A stretch of DNA of 64,000 nucleotides from Crotalaria pallida (taxonomy: Eukaryota; Streptophyta; Magnoliopsida; Fabales; Fabaceae). The notes under the pieces were generated by a model, which did no database searches, was not told the origin of the DNA, and saw only the letters and a list, made by a program, of their open reading frames with translations. The DNA lies in contig CM075656.1 in assembly GCA_037953625.1 (NCBI GenBank), positions 75,845,001 through 75,909,000 on the forward strand, given 5' to 3'. Below are positions 44,967 through 57,622 of the stretch, in pieces. How positions within the stretch are numbered: the first letter of the stretch is position 1; the number at the start of each line of letters is the position of its first letter. The position numbers and the translations under genes are program-made.

Positions 44967-45478
44967 CTTGTTTACCTACTTGTTTTTGAGATATTTTTTC
45001 TCTTGTTTGTGAGGACGCTTACAGGATTTCTTTTCCCTGTGTTATTTAATCTATCTTTTGGGCATTAGCCCCGTTGATTATAAAAAAATAAAAAATCGGA
45101 CTATATATTTTATAATAAAAATATAAATAAATTTACAAAATTAATTTATAAATAAATTTTTATTATAGAGAGAAGTTTGATTTTTGACGACAACACTTAT
45201 CTTCTTCTCGCTAAAAAAAATTTTCTTATAAAAAAAAATTGACATGTACCATTTACTATTGATTTATTTATAAGTAACATATGTCATTTTCTATATGTTA
45301 TAAGCCAATTTATGAATTAATTTATAAATTTATATATCATTACTTATTTTATAAAGAGTTTAATTTATGTACATCGATAATGTCAAATTATTTACACAAT
45401 CAATATATCATTCATTGTTTATGTCCATTGCTTTTACCTATAAATAAATCACTATTTATCATTAAATGATAGATAATA
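44967..45478. other. AT-rich intergenic DNA, nothing recognised
   Basis: Low-complexity AT-rich sequence between two MITEs; no supported feature. Confidence 0.35.
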
Positions 45479-45771
45479 CTCTGGTCATATATATAGGACG
45501 TATTTAACCATATTCTCCGGACCAACGAAGGAAAGTGGTTAGTTTTGTAAATTTTATGAGAATATATTTTAAGTTTTAACACTACAATTTCACCTCTTCC
45601 ACTTTACTTGGAAAGTTCATGAATAACAAAAAAACATAGTTAGTCAAAACATTTAATAAGAGCAAAAAAGAGGAAAAATACAATTAATGATGCATAGAAA
45701 ATATAAAATGTCTTATATATAGGATCAACGATTTCTTCTAGAATATGCCCTATATATAAGACCAGAGGGAA
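45479..45771. mobile_element. Stowaway-like MITE, copy with CTCTGGTC ends (family of 9622)
   Basis: Left CTCTGGTCATATATATAGGA and right complement AAGACCAGAGGGAA, flanked by TA at 45477-45478 and 45772-45773. The interior matches 9622-9916 throughout (TTTAATAAGAGCAAAAAAGA, TGATGCATAGAAAATATAAA). 293 bp, non-coding. Confidence 0.82.
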
Positions 45772-45953
45772 TATGCTCACAATATAAAAAAAACATTATG
45801 GTGTACTATCAATTGCTCACACTATTTTCTCTTTTATAATTATGATCATAGAAATCACTATATAATCCCTCACTTCCATTGTTTAATTATATATTGAGCT
45901 GACCTTTTTATTTGTGTGCCACAATGATGTTACAAGCATTATTCTTTACAGGA

Positions 45954-46248
45954 ATCCCTCCGTTTCACTTTAAGTGTCTTTTTAACATCAAAATTTTGTT
46001 TCAAAATAAGTGTCTTTCTATCAAATCTAGGCAACATTTAATACTGTTTTTCCTTATTTACCCTTATATTTAATGTTGTTTTAGTTTTGAAATTTGTAAT
46101 ACTAGTAATGATGCATTGACAAAATAAAAATATTAAATAGGGATATTTTTGACAAAATGCACATAAAACTTACAATAATCATCATAATCAACATTTTCTT
46201 AATCTATGTGCAAAAGTCAAAAGGACACTTAAAGTGAAACGGAGTGAG
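45954..46248. mobile_element. Stowaway-like MITE (family F) upstream of the ABC transporter
   Basis: Left TCCCTCCGTTTCACTTTAAG and right complement CTTAAAGTGAAACGGAGTGA form near-perfect inverted ends; TA follows on the right (46249-46250). About 295 bp; it ends roughly 245 bases before the transporter's TATA box. Confidence 0.8.
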
Positions 46249-46494
46249 TATTTTTTAACGGGTGGAGTGGCAATGAGTAATAAGTGACTCGGTTTCATTT
46301 AACCAAGAAAAATCATGTTAGGAATCAACTGAGTGTTCAACAAAGAAAAAAACCTGTGGAGTGGTTGATACTTGATAGGAATAAACTGAACAAATGCCAA
46401 GTTATTGGAACATTAGTCCCTTTCAAGAGCAGCAGCCCCCGTCATCAGTGACAACTTTGCTAAGCCGCCACTATGGCCCTACCATCATATCCTC

Positions 46495-46502
46495 TATATA
46501 AA
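46495..46502 (+). promoter_or_regulatory. TATA box of the ABCG/PDR gene
   Basis: TATATAAA in a C-rich context (CCTC before, TTCC after), about 200 bases before the start codon; transcription would begin near 46530. The leader from there to 46695 contains short A runs and no upstream gene. Confidence 0.6.
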
Positions 46503-46695
46503 TTCCATCATCTTCTGTTGTTTTGCATCCACAACAATAATTGAAGAACTAGTCCAAAAAAAAAAAGTTGTAATAAAGAAAAAAAAAAGTGATGATTAGA
46601 GAAACTTAAAGGGAAAAAAAAACCATCTAGTGATTTGCATTGTTTTTGTTATTATTTCTTTGTAACTCTTGAAGCTTTTGGTTGTTTTGTGGGAA

Positions 46696-49600
46696 ATGGA
46701 GGATGATGAGGGTAGTGTCAAAGGGGGAAGTGTTAGACTTAGAACTAGTTTCAAAGCAGCAGGTAGTTTTAAAAGTAGTTTCATGGCAGGGACCTCTTCA
46801 GTTTGGACTGACAGTGGCATAGAAATGTTCACTAACTCCTTCAATAATCAAGAGGAAGATGATGAAGAATCTCTCAAATGGGCTGCCATTCAGAAACTTC
46901 CTACGTTTGCACGTTTGAGGACAGGTTTGCTGGCTTCATCTGAAGGGGAAGCAGCCAATGAGATTGATATACACAAACTTGGGTTGCAAGAAAGGAGAGT
47001 TTTGCTTGAAAGACTAGTGAGAGTTGCTGAGGGGGACAATGAGAAGTTCATGACGAAGCTCAGAGCTCGCATCGATAGGTAAGTAGCTCTAGAACCATTT
47101 ATTCCTGGTTTTATTTGAGTTGTGCTAAAAAAGTTTTCAGTGGTCCACCGTTAGCTCGTCATATTACAGCTATCCTTGTCACATGTCAACCTGTGTCAAC
47201 CTTTTGTATTATTAATTTATTTTATTTTATTTTATTCACTTAATTAGTTAGGAAATCTGTAATTATGCTTTGAAATGCACTGATATATAGCTACGTTTTT
47301 ATTCTTTCTTGATTGATATCAGAGTCGGAGTTGCTCTTCCTACAATAGAGGTTCGATTTGAGCGCTTGAACATCGAAGCAGAAGCTCATGTAGGAAGTAG
47401 AGCTTTGCCTACCTTCACTAACTACATGGTTAATAAAGTGGAGGTAAGTCACAGCACCAACATTCAACATGAATAGTATTATAGACTATAGAGCTTGCTA
47501 TGTAATCACAATAATGCAAAGAAGTTACTGATACAAGTTTTTCCTTTTCCTTTATTCTTATAGGGCCTATTGGTTTTAATTCATATACTTCCAAGTAGAA
47601 AACAACATATAAATATTCTCCAAGATGTTAGTGGAATAATAAAGCCTGCCAGGTAACTTGCAGAAATTGCCTTTTATTATTGATATCTTAGTTAGAATAC
47701 AATACAAGACTCTAGTTATTTACCATTAGCAACCAACGTACTTGTCTTCATTTGTTACTATCCAGAATGACATTGCTTTTGGGCCCTCCAAGTTCAGGGA
47801 AGACCACATTCCTGTTGGCCTTGGCTGGAAAACTTGATTCAGAATTAAAGGTTAAGACAAAAGAATAGATGCTTGTTGTTAAATCACGCTTTTCATACTG
47901 CATCACTTTTACATTTTGAATTTCTTGCTAATAAAGTGTGCTTTTTTGATCAGTTCACTGGAAATGTTACTTATAATGGCCATGGAATGAATGAGTTTGT
48001 GCCTCAGAGAACTGCTGCTTATGTCAGTCAACATGATCTTCATATCGGAGAAATGACAGTCAGAGAAACGTTGGCATTCTCAGCTAGAGTTCAAGGAGTT
48101 GGGCCACGCTATGGTTAGTCTACTGATTTTATTTTTGGTTATAGGTTCATATGAAGGGAAATCAATGACTACAAATTATTTGTTATTCTGCAGATTTGAT
48201 AGCAGAGGTATCCAGGAGGGAAAAAGAAGCAAATATTATCCCCGATCCAGATATTGATGTCTACATGAAGGTAAGACAAAGATCATCGAAAATTTTAGGG
48301 ACATAATTTTACCTATTTGGCTTGCATCACTTATACTTCCTTCTATATTGTTCCATAAATTAAATGATAAGCATTCAATTCAAACCAAAGGGAGAGACAA
48401 AGTTAGCTTTAAAATTGTGATGGTATAATTTTTGAAACTTGGAAAGGTAAACTTTTCTTTTAACACCTGAAAAGGCACATCCATATAGATACCATAGACT
48501 GATAAGGGTGGATGGTCGTCGAGGTGTCTCTTATTTTGGGATAGAATAGACTTACCATATGCAAATGTGAGTGTAAGTGTTGCCAGACAAGGTATTTTAG
48601 CAGTACAAATAACGGAGTTGGTTTTTAAATTATGTTCTTGTACGCAAAAGAGAGTGAAATTTCTAATTTTTGAGAAGAAATATGCAATGAACAAAATCTA
48701 GGTGACAAATTAGTTGTGCTTTTAACAGCAAATATACCAGTATTTTTAAATTGATCTGTTACATCTGCACCGTTTTGTACTTTTTTCGTGTTGAAGTTGA
48801 GTGTATGATCTATATATATATTTCTATTCCTTGAAAATAGACTAATAATGCGGTGGTTAACCTTGTGACTTATTATGTTCAGGCTGTAGCAAGTGAAGGG
48901 CAGAAAGCAAATTTTATTACAGATTATATTCTAAGGGTAAACTACATACACTCAAAACAGTCTCTGATCATCATAAAATCATTTTTGTGTTAATTTCTCT
49001 TTTGCTTTGCTATATATTTGCAGATTTTGGGACTAGAGGTTTGTGCTGACACTATAGTGGGAAATGCAATGTTAAGAGGTATCTCTGGTGGTCAAAGAAA
49101 GCGTGTTACAACAGGTAAAACAAGCTAGGTTTCAATCTTTAAGTGCGACATGTTTAATTAATTCAAGTAATTGAATGTGTGAAAATATTTGATATAAATA
49201 GGGGAAATGTTGGTTGGACCAGCTAAAGCTCTTTTCATGGATGAAATATCTACTGGTTTAGATAGCTCGACCACTTTTCAAGTTGTGAATTCACTCAAGC
49301 ATTATATCAATTCTCTCAAAGGAACTGCTGTGGTCTCACTCCTTCAACCACCTCCAGAGACTTACAATCTGTTCGATGACATTATTCTACTCTCTGATGG
49401 CCAAATTGTGTACCAGGGTCCTCGTGAACATGTTCTTGAATTTTTCGCTTCTGTCGGTTTTAAATGCCCTGAGAGGAAAGGTGTTGCAGACTTTTTGCAA
49501 GAAGTAAGAGTAAATTTATCTTCATTCTATCTCTAAGGTAAGAAAATGAGTGTAAACAATTTAATCTTGACCATGGAAATTTACAATGATATATAGGTCA

Positions 49601-52600
49601 CATCAACGAAAGATCAGGAACAATATTGGGCAGACAAAGATCAGCCTTATAGATTTGTCACAGCGAAAGAGTTTGCCGAAGCATTTCAATCATTCCACGT
49701 TGGGAGAAGCCTTGCAAATGAACTTGCGACACGATTTGACAAGTCTAAGAGTCATCCAGCTGCATTGGCTACCAAAAAGTATGGACTAGGAAAATGGGAA
49801 CTGTTCAAAGCTTGCTTATCAAGAGAGTATTTACTTATGAAGCGTAATTCATTTATCCACATATTCAAACTTTGCCAAGTAGGTTTGAAAATTACAAATT
49901 TTCATGTTAATGTGTAATGTTCCCTTCACATTATTTTTCAAATACATTTGTTGTAACTTTTTTAAGTTTCCACTCATTTTAGCTTGCTGTGGTGGCCTTC
50001 ATTGCCATGACCATTTTCTTCCGAACTGAGCTGCACCGCGAATCAGTGTCTGATGGTGGTATATATGCTGGTGCATTGTACTATGGCCTTCTTGTGATTT
50101 TGTTGGATGGTTTTGCTGACCTTACCGTGACAGTTTCGAAGCTTCCTGTCTTTTACAAGCAAAGGGACTTACTCTTCTTCCCTTCATGGTTATATGCTAT
50201 TCCTGGTTGGATCCTAAAACTCCCCTTTACTTTAATGGAAGTAGGAATCTGGGTATTCCTCACCTACTACGTCATCGGTTTTGATCCAAATGTTGGAAGG
50301 TAAAGTCGTTGTGTTTTGAATACGCTCAAGAAACTTATGGACTGTTTTTTCCACCATTTCCTCTTTCATTTTCTGTTAAAATACTAACAAGTAGTAAATA
50401 ATCAGATGTATGTATGTGTGTAATTAATGCAGATTCTTTAGGCAGTTCCTTCTTCTGGTATTTGTTAACCAGATGGCTACTGCCTTATTCCAATTTATCG
50501 CAGCAGTTGGTAGAGAATTGACAGTGGCTTTCACAATCGGTTCCTTTGCATTGACCATCCTTATTACTATAAACGGTTTCATCCTATCAAAAGGTATCAC
50601 ACACACACACACACACATATATATAATAAATAAAGGACAAACTTAGGTGCAATTCTTTGGACACTTGAAAATCTGTTTTTGAATAAAATTTTAGTATGCA
50701 TTACAACTGTTAAACATGTTTCATTTTCAAAAACAAATTGTTAGAGAACAACATTACAAGCCATAAAAAATTGTGCCCAAGTGTTTTCTATAAATAAATA
50801 AGTTAATCAAGCAATCTTAGTCTTTCTCCCATTACACTAACAGTAGCCCTCTATTTTTTTTTTTTTTTTTGGCTTTATGGCAACAGACAGTATGAAAAAA
50901 TGGTGGTTATGGGGCTTCTGGATGTCTCCTATGATGTATGGACAGAATGCCTTGGTAAATAATGAGTTCCTAGGTAAAAGTTGGAGACATGTAAGTTCTT
51001 TTTTTGTTCTTTTCAAAAAAACTAATCTATGTTTATTTCTTTGCTAGCCTTATTACTGAAATAATCTGATGTATGTATTATTTTCCTATAAAAAGGTTCT
51101 ACCTAACTCAACGAAACCGTTAGGCATTGAAATTTTGGAATCTCGTGGGTTCTTCACTCAGCCAAAGATGTATTGGATAGGTGTAGGGGCACTTATTGGA
51201 TATGCAATAGTGTTCAACATTAGTTACATCCTTGCTCTCACTTTCTTGAACCGTAAGTTTATTCACCTTCAATGTTTTGTAACCAAATCACTAATAGCCT
51301 TTAGTATGTAGTATACGCTAATATTTCAAATTGATCATGCAGCAATTGTGCAGCATCAGGCTGTTAAATCACCGCAATCTAAAATCAACGATGAGCAGAT
51401 TGGTGGAAGCACAAGGAAAGAAGATGCAGTGAATAGTAAAGGAATGGTTCTTCCTTTTGAACCACATTCCATAACCTTTGATGATGTAACATATGCTGTG
51501 GACATGCCACAGGTAAGACGAAAACAACAAAATTAAATGGAAAAAAAAAGGAAAAAACACTTGAATTAAACTTTGATAGCATTAGTGTTAAAATATAAGT
51601 TTACTGATCCCTGCAATAAATTTCCAGGAAATGAGGAATCAGGGTGTTGTTGAGGATAGGTTGGAACTTTTGAAGGGCGTCAGTGGTGCTTTCAGGCCAG
51701 GTGTTCTCACAGCACTGATGGGTTCAACTGGTGCAGGTAAAACAACTTTGATGGATGTTCTTGCTGGTAGAAAAACTGGGGGATATATTGGAGGCAACAT
51801 CACAATTTCTGGCTATCCAAAGAAGCAAGAAACATTTGCAAGAATTTCTGGATACTGCGAACAAAATGATATCCACTCTCCTAATGTTACCATATATGAA
51901 TCCTTGATCTATTCAGCATGGCTCCGATTATCCGCGGATATCAATGCTGAAACCAGGAAGGTTGTTACCTGAATCCCTAGTTGAGTGTAAATTATCTCAA
52001 TTATTTCTTACACACTTTCACTTACACTTGGCCAAAGTTGGAATTACCATGTCATAAAAAAATAGAGCAGCTGAGCAGAATGATTTCGACAACTTTTTTG
52101 CGAGTTTCGAACCTGATAGTTTCATTCATAAAGGACACATACTTAGTCATAAACTATCAAGTTTCGCGAGAAGTTGTTTGCTCAAATCACATTTTTGCAT
52201 AAAAATTTGTGCAAGTTTTATCAGTTTACCAAGTTTGGAAATGACTAATGGTTTCAGGTGTTCATTGAGGAAGTGATGGAACTTGTGGAGCTGCAACCAC
52301 TAAGGCATTCAATAGTTGGATTGCCTGGTGTTAACGGTCTCTCAACAGAGCAGCGCAAACGGTTGACTATTGCAGTTGAGCTGGTGGCAAATCCTTCTAT
52401 AATATTCATGGATGAGCCAACTTCTGGACTAGATGCAAGGGCTGCGGCTATTGTTATGAGAGCAGTTAGGAACATAGTTGACACTGGAAGAACAGTTGTC
52501 TGCACCATCCACCAGCCTAGCATTGATATTTTTGAATCTTTTGATGAGGTAATTAAAATAGGTAGAGTAAAATATTCTGAAGTAATTTTAGCTTGTTCTC

Positions 52601-55116
52601 TTCTCTTCCATTAAAGAGTTTTTATTATTTATTTTCGTCGAAATGCAGCTTTTCCTAATGAAGCGCGGTGGGCAAGAGATATATGTGGGGCCACTTGGAC
52701 ATCATTCTTCTCATTTAATCAGTTACTTTGAGGTACAAAATAGAAATGCTATGAAAAATAGAGAATTGCATGTTTCACTTCAGATCACTATCTTGGTGTA
52801 AAAATTTCACACTTGTGAACACTTTGGTCTTGAAGGGAATTCAAGGTGTCAGCGCAATCAAAGATGGCTATAATCCAGCAACATGGATGTTGGAAGTCAC
52901 AAGTTTTGCAAAAGAAATGGAGTTAGGGATTGATTTTGCTGAAGTGTACAAAAATTCAGATTTATACAGGTATTTTCACTTGAAGTCTAAATAAACTATA
53001 GAACTGGAAAATAATTTCATAGAAAGTAGGTTAAAGAGAAAAGCTAAAGTATAGAAAGTTACTGATTAAACTCTTTGTGGTATATATATTTGTTACAGGA
53101 GAAACAAAGAACTTATTAAACAGTTGAGTACTCCAGCTCCTGATTCCAAGGACCTTTATTTTCCATCACAATACTCAAGGTCCTTTTTCACACAATGCAT
53201 GGCTTGCTTATGGAAACAACATTGGTCTTATTGGCGCAATCCTCCATACAATGCCTTAAGATTTCTCTACACAACTGCTGTTGCTTTGTTGTTTGGGACC
53301 ATCTTTTGGAACCTTGGCTCCAAAATGTAAGATCAAACTGAAAAGTGAAAGCTAGGAAATATAATGTTATTGCTTCAAACTTTCGGTTTTCTACTTATTT
53401 CTAAAAGAATATTTTCATATTATTCACTTGCAGTAAAAAGCAGCAAGATCTTTTCAATGCCATGGGGTCCATGTATGCTGCTGTTCTCCTTCTTGGTATT
53501 AAGAATGCTAATTCAGCACAACCATTGGTAGCTGTTGAAAGAACAGTCTTTTATAGGGAAAAAGCTGCTGGAATGTACTCAGCTCTGGCATATGCTTTTG
53601 CTCAGGCAAGAGATTTCCTTACATGTAAATAAGGCTTAATGTTTTTGGTACCCAAAAATTCAATGATTTTTTATTTTCTAAAATTTTATAAATTGGTTTT
53701 GGTCCTTAAATGGTCCAAAATTTTGTATTTAGACCATAATGATGACATGCATGACTCACGTGACTAAAATCAAAATTTTTTTAAAATGGAAACACAAAAA
53801 CCAAAAAGAAAGATTAAAATCAAAACTCGTTACATTTTAGGAGAAAAAACATATTTAAGACACAAGTAATTTACTTCAATGTCTATCTGTTCTGATCTTC
53901 AAATATATATTTTTTGCAGGTTGTGATTGAACTCCCTTATGTTCTAGCACAAGCTGTGGTCTATGGCATTATAGTTTATGCAATGATTGGTTTTGAGTGG
54001 ACTGTGACTAAAGTATTCTGGAACCTTTTCTTCATGTACTTCACCTTCTTGTACTTTACTTACTATGGCATGATGTCAGCAGCTTTGACCCCAAACACAT
54101 CCATTGCCATTATACTCTCTGCTGGATTCTATGGTGCATGGAATCTCTTCTCAGGTTTCCTCATCCCAAGACCAGTAAGTTGTTTTAGCTTCCTTTGTTG
54201 TTTACTGCAGTTTTTCACTTCCACGACATAGAAATTAGAAACACACAAAATAGTTTCTGTTTGAACATCATGTTCTTATTAACATTATATATATTTATTT
54301 TTCTCTCACACTTTTTATATTCATTGGATAGGGTGTATTTCAAAAATATATCAAAAAACAATAAATAGTTAATGAAAAATATTATTAATACTCATTTTTC
54401 TATTATTTATACTTAGTCAGTTGAGATATCTAATCTTTTTCTTTTTCACATGATTGGATAAATCAGTTAATGGATATAAGTAATATCGAAATGAATTTAA
54501 TAAAATTTCTTATTTTTAATATAGTCTTCCAATTAAGTCCTTCAAAAATTTGTGTTACTAATTAAGTCCTTGAAAGACAAATAATGATATCATAATCACT
54601 GATTTAAATTCTTTTAAAAATCATTGTGGCAATAGTTTAAATATCCGAAAGACTTGTTTAGTAAAAAAAAAAAAAAAAAAAAAAACTTTGGAGGGCCTTG
54701 CTATTGGTGGTATTGAAGACTAAATTGAAGGTTTATTACTACAAAACAAAGGGACATCATATAGTGTCTCTAATTTGATTTTACAAAAAATACTATTACT
54801 CTTCACATAATTAATTTATTTTATTTTTTTCTCTGGCATGGGCTAACAGAGAATCCCAGTATGGTGGAGATGGTACTATTGGGCAAATCCAGTAGCATGG
54901 ACTTTGTATGGGTTGGTGGCATCACAGTTTGGAGATATAAAGGACCAAATTGAGTTTAATGGCAAAAGCACAACAGTGGAAGACTTCTTGAGAAATTACT
55001 TTGGTTTCAAGCATGACTTTTTGGGAGTGGTGGCAGCTGTGGTTATAGGATTTGCAGTAACTTTTGCATTCATCTTTGCCATTGCCATAAAAAACTTTAA
55101 TTTCCAACGCCGTTAA
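46696..55116 (+). CDS. Full-size ABCG (PDR) transporter
   Basis: Exons: 46696-47078, 47323-47443, 47564-47652, 47766-47850, 47954-48113, 48194-48270, 48883-48936, 49024-49114, 49202-49503, 49597-49878, 49983-50299, 50433-50593, 50887-50990, 51096-51252, 51343-51512, 51628-51960, 52258-52548, 52649-52732, 52836-52969, 53099-53326, 53434-53605, 53920-54174, 54850-55116. They sum to 1,438 codons plus stop, normal for the family, with no internal stop. The arrangement is NBD-TMD-NBD-TMD. First nucleotide-binding domain: Walker A GPPSSGKT (residues 204-211), signature ISGGQRKR (~343), Walker B LFMDE (364-368). Second: Walker A GSTGAGKT (882-889), LSTEQRKR (~990), IIFMDE. PDR words LLKRNSF-like YLLMKRNSF, GLIASQFG-like GLVASQFGD and the end FNFQRR are present. 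It is a plasma-membrane ATP-driven transporter; N-terminal wording is closest by recollection to the ABCG40/PDR12-PDR1 group (ABA, terpenoids, defence), but the substrate is not determinable here. Confidence 0.95.
50597..50630. repeat. CA/TA microsatellite in ABCG intron 12
   Basis: A (CA)n run followed by (TA)n directly after the splice donor of exon 12. It is a potential length polymorphism and has no coding effect. Confidence 0.75.
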
Positions 55117-56161
55117 TTATAGAATTCACTTTTTCGGTTGGGATGTTCTAGTTATCAACAACTTGTACAGCAAAAAATTGAGGAATATAGATTTATGTGT
55201 ATGTTCTCTCATTTTCGAATTAAAAATGTACTGTCATATACTATTCTATAGCCATCGTTACTCCAATGTTGTAAATTTTCTATGTGTTTTGTTCAAAATT
55301 TTTATTTAATCAATATTGAAATTGGTAATAGTACTATTTAATTTTTATTAAAAAATGTGTTTATTAATTAAAAGTATAATTAACGTGAAGTGATAAAAAT
55401 GATTGAATAAAAATTAAAATTAAAAAAATATTAATAATGTCTTAAAAAGCTAAAATTACAAAAAAAAAATTAAAATTGAAAAGATAAGGAATGGAGAAAG
55501 TATTATCTACGGACCAAATACAACAATATACCACCCTCTACGGAAGTAATACAACAAATATATAAAACCCTTTCCTCATATGTCCAATAAGCTAAAATGA
55601 GTGGCCAATAAAAGCACCACTGTATTTAGAACAGAGAGCAATTGAGCTTCGAACTCAAGGACAAGAGAGAGAAAACATATAGCTACCAAATAGAGCGGGG
55701 AAAAAACGAATGTGGGACTTTTCTCATTCAAGTACTGAAATGAAAAAGTAGAATTGGCTAGATATTAAAAAATTATGCAGCATCCATAATCGCCATCACC
55801 TTAAGGTGTGAACTGTGGGTGGTGATTCGCAGCCAACCCACAAATTCAATGTTTTTTTAATCGCCTGCGGGTAATCCTAAATTGCCCGTAAATATAATGG
55901 GCGGGCCAGTCGAACCTCAATTAAAAAATGGACGAAAAAATCAGGTCTCACACGCATTTTTTGCGGGCGAGCTGGGTAGGCATGTGAGTCTTAGCCCTAA
56001 TTGCCAATATTATCTACTTATGTATTTTATGCACTTTGCTGGTTGTTCCTTCCTTCTCAAAGTTACCTTTATTTAACCATTTTATTCTGTCTAATAAGTT
56101 ATACATTTTTAGAAATTCAATTTTCATTTATATTTTTTATGTATATTTTTATTTAATTATA
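55117..56161. other. 3' flank of the ABCG gene, AT-rich
   Basis: The first ~150 bases are the probable 3' UTR; no clear AATAAA is seen. After 55850 a short GC-richer piece (GCGGGTAATCC, GGGCGGGCC) appears, then AT-rich DNA. No gene or complete element was recognised. Confidence 0.35.
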
Positions 56162-56520
56162 CTAGCTCTTATCCCGTGCAATGCACGGGTTAGTGATATT
56201 TTAATTTTTTATATTAAATATTTTAAATTAAACATTATTATTATTTTTTATTATAAAGTAAATAATATTATTAAACAACAACAAAAAAATAATTATACAA
56301 AAAGGTAAGAGTTCAAACCAAATCCAATAATTTAAAAAATTAATCTAAATGATCTTGTTGATAAATTTTGTACTTCATCATATGAATAAAAATGTAACAC
56401 TTTTTATATGAGATATTCCTTATTTATTTTATGGATAAATTAACATTTTTATATATGATTATCAAATTTATTATGATAAATAAATATTAAATCAAAATTG
56501 AAAATGATCTTTTTAATATT
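56162..56520 (-). mobile_element. Helitron 3' terminus and internal part (minus orientation)
   Basis: On the minus strand the hairpin CCCGTGCATTGCACGGG (plus 56173-56189) is followed by seven bases and the terminal CTAG (56165-56162), then T, a Helitron 3' end. The ~330 bases to its right align with 14763-15060. The 5' end is unresolved; AT-rich DNA continues to the (TA)n tract at 56933. Confidence 0.6.
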
Positions 56521-56929
56521 TATGTGATGGATGAAGCAGTTTTTTTGTACAATTAGTGTTTTTTTTTAAATATGATTATCACATTTGTTTTTATTAATCA
56601 TAATTAAATATTTTTATCTTTTTAATTAATTATCTTATCTCAAGTTAATAATAAGATTGAATCCTAAAAATCTTTATCTTATCTCAAGCTAAATATTTTT
56701 ATTATTTTTTATGATTATCTTTATCTTATTGTATCTTGATATTTATTTTCTTTTCTTTTCTTTTTTTTTTTAACACTTCTCATTATATCTTAATATTAAA
56801 AAATGGAGACATATACCAACCACAAAAGATGGACTCTTAGTTTAATTTTTTTAAATAATCCTAATCTCTATATTACCTAAACGGTAGTGGGATAACGTAA
56901 AAATATGGTAGAAAAAAAGTTTTATTGGA

Positions 56930-56932
<3 letters not shown>

Positions 56933-56973
<41 letters not shown>
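56933..56973. repeat. (TA)n microsatellite
   Basis: About 20 TA units directly adjoin the left end of the Tat-type retrotransposon and may have been its insertion target. Confidence 0.9.
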
Positions 56974-56976
<3 letters not shown>

Positions 56977-57609
56977 AGTGCCCTTGAAAACTATATGTCC
57001 TTAACCCTCTGAGCCCTCAAGATTATGGTAATCAGGAGTTCAAGAGAAGGTCAAGTATCTATGTATGACCTTATGGTTTTTCTGCAGTTCCAGTTGGGAA
57101 AAGCAGGGTTTCTCCAGTCAACAAGTGTGTGCAGAGTGTCAACTTAGGGATGAGAGTACGTACCTGAAACCCTAGCTGTTGTGAGCTATTTATAGGGTTT
57201 GGAGGAAGTTGATGTGGGCCGTATGGGCCTCGTATCAAGGTGAGCTGAACCGGGATTCTGTGAGGAAATATAGGAGATTTATTCCCTTAGAATCCGGATA
57301 GGATCAGCTCACGATCCCATGTAGAGGCTGTTGCGAGATTCTAGGAGAAACGGGCGGAAGAGATAGGAAGCCTTGGTGAGACTGAGTCAACCTACCAGCC
57401 GACGTTATGTCTCGGTTCTAGAATCCCGAGCCGATGGAGTGAAGACCGTTGTTGAGGCTCGGTCCCATCAAGTCCGAGCCTGGTCTTTTCGTATGCTCGG
57501 AATGAACGTGTCCGAGCGTGGGACGTTTGTGTTAAGTAAACCGAGGGAAAGGTCCTTGGAAAATCCTTTATATAGGACTGTAGTTTTTATACGGTCGGCA
57601 GACCCTACA
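56974..57609 (-). repeat. 3' LTR of the Tat-type element
   Basis: On the minus strand it runs from TGTAGGGTCTGCC (57609) to ...GGGCACTACA (56974), 636 bp with TGTAG/CTACA ends. A minus-strand TATA box, CTATATAAAGG, lies at about 57577-57567. The partner LTR is outside the window, so the limits rest on terminal motifs and the adjacent polypurine tract. Confidence 0.75.
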
Positions 57610-57622
57610 AGCCCCCCAGCTC
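57610..57622 (-). other. Polypurine tract of the Tat-type element
   Basis: GAGCTGGGGGGCT on the minus strand directly precedes the proposed LTR start, as required for plus-strand priming. Confidence 0.65.

Noticed and set aside
53640..53870. MITE-like stretch in ABCG intron 21
   Set aside because: Its repeated TTTTGGTCC-type words suggest an old element, but no clear inverted ends or target duplication could be drawn.
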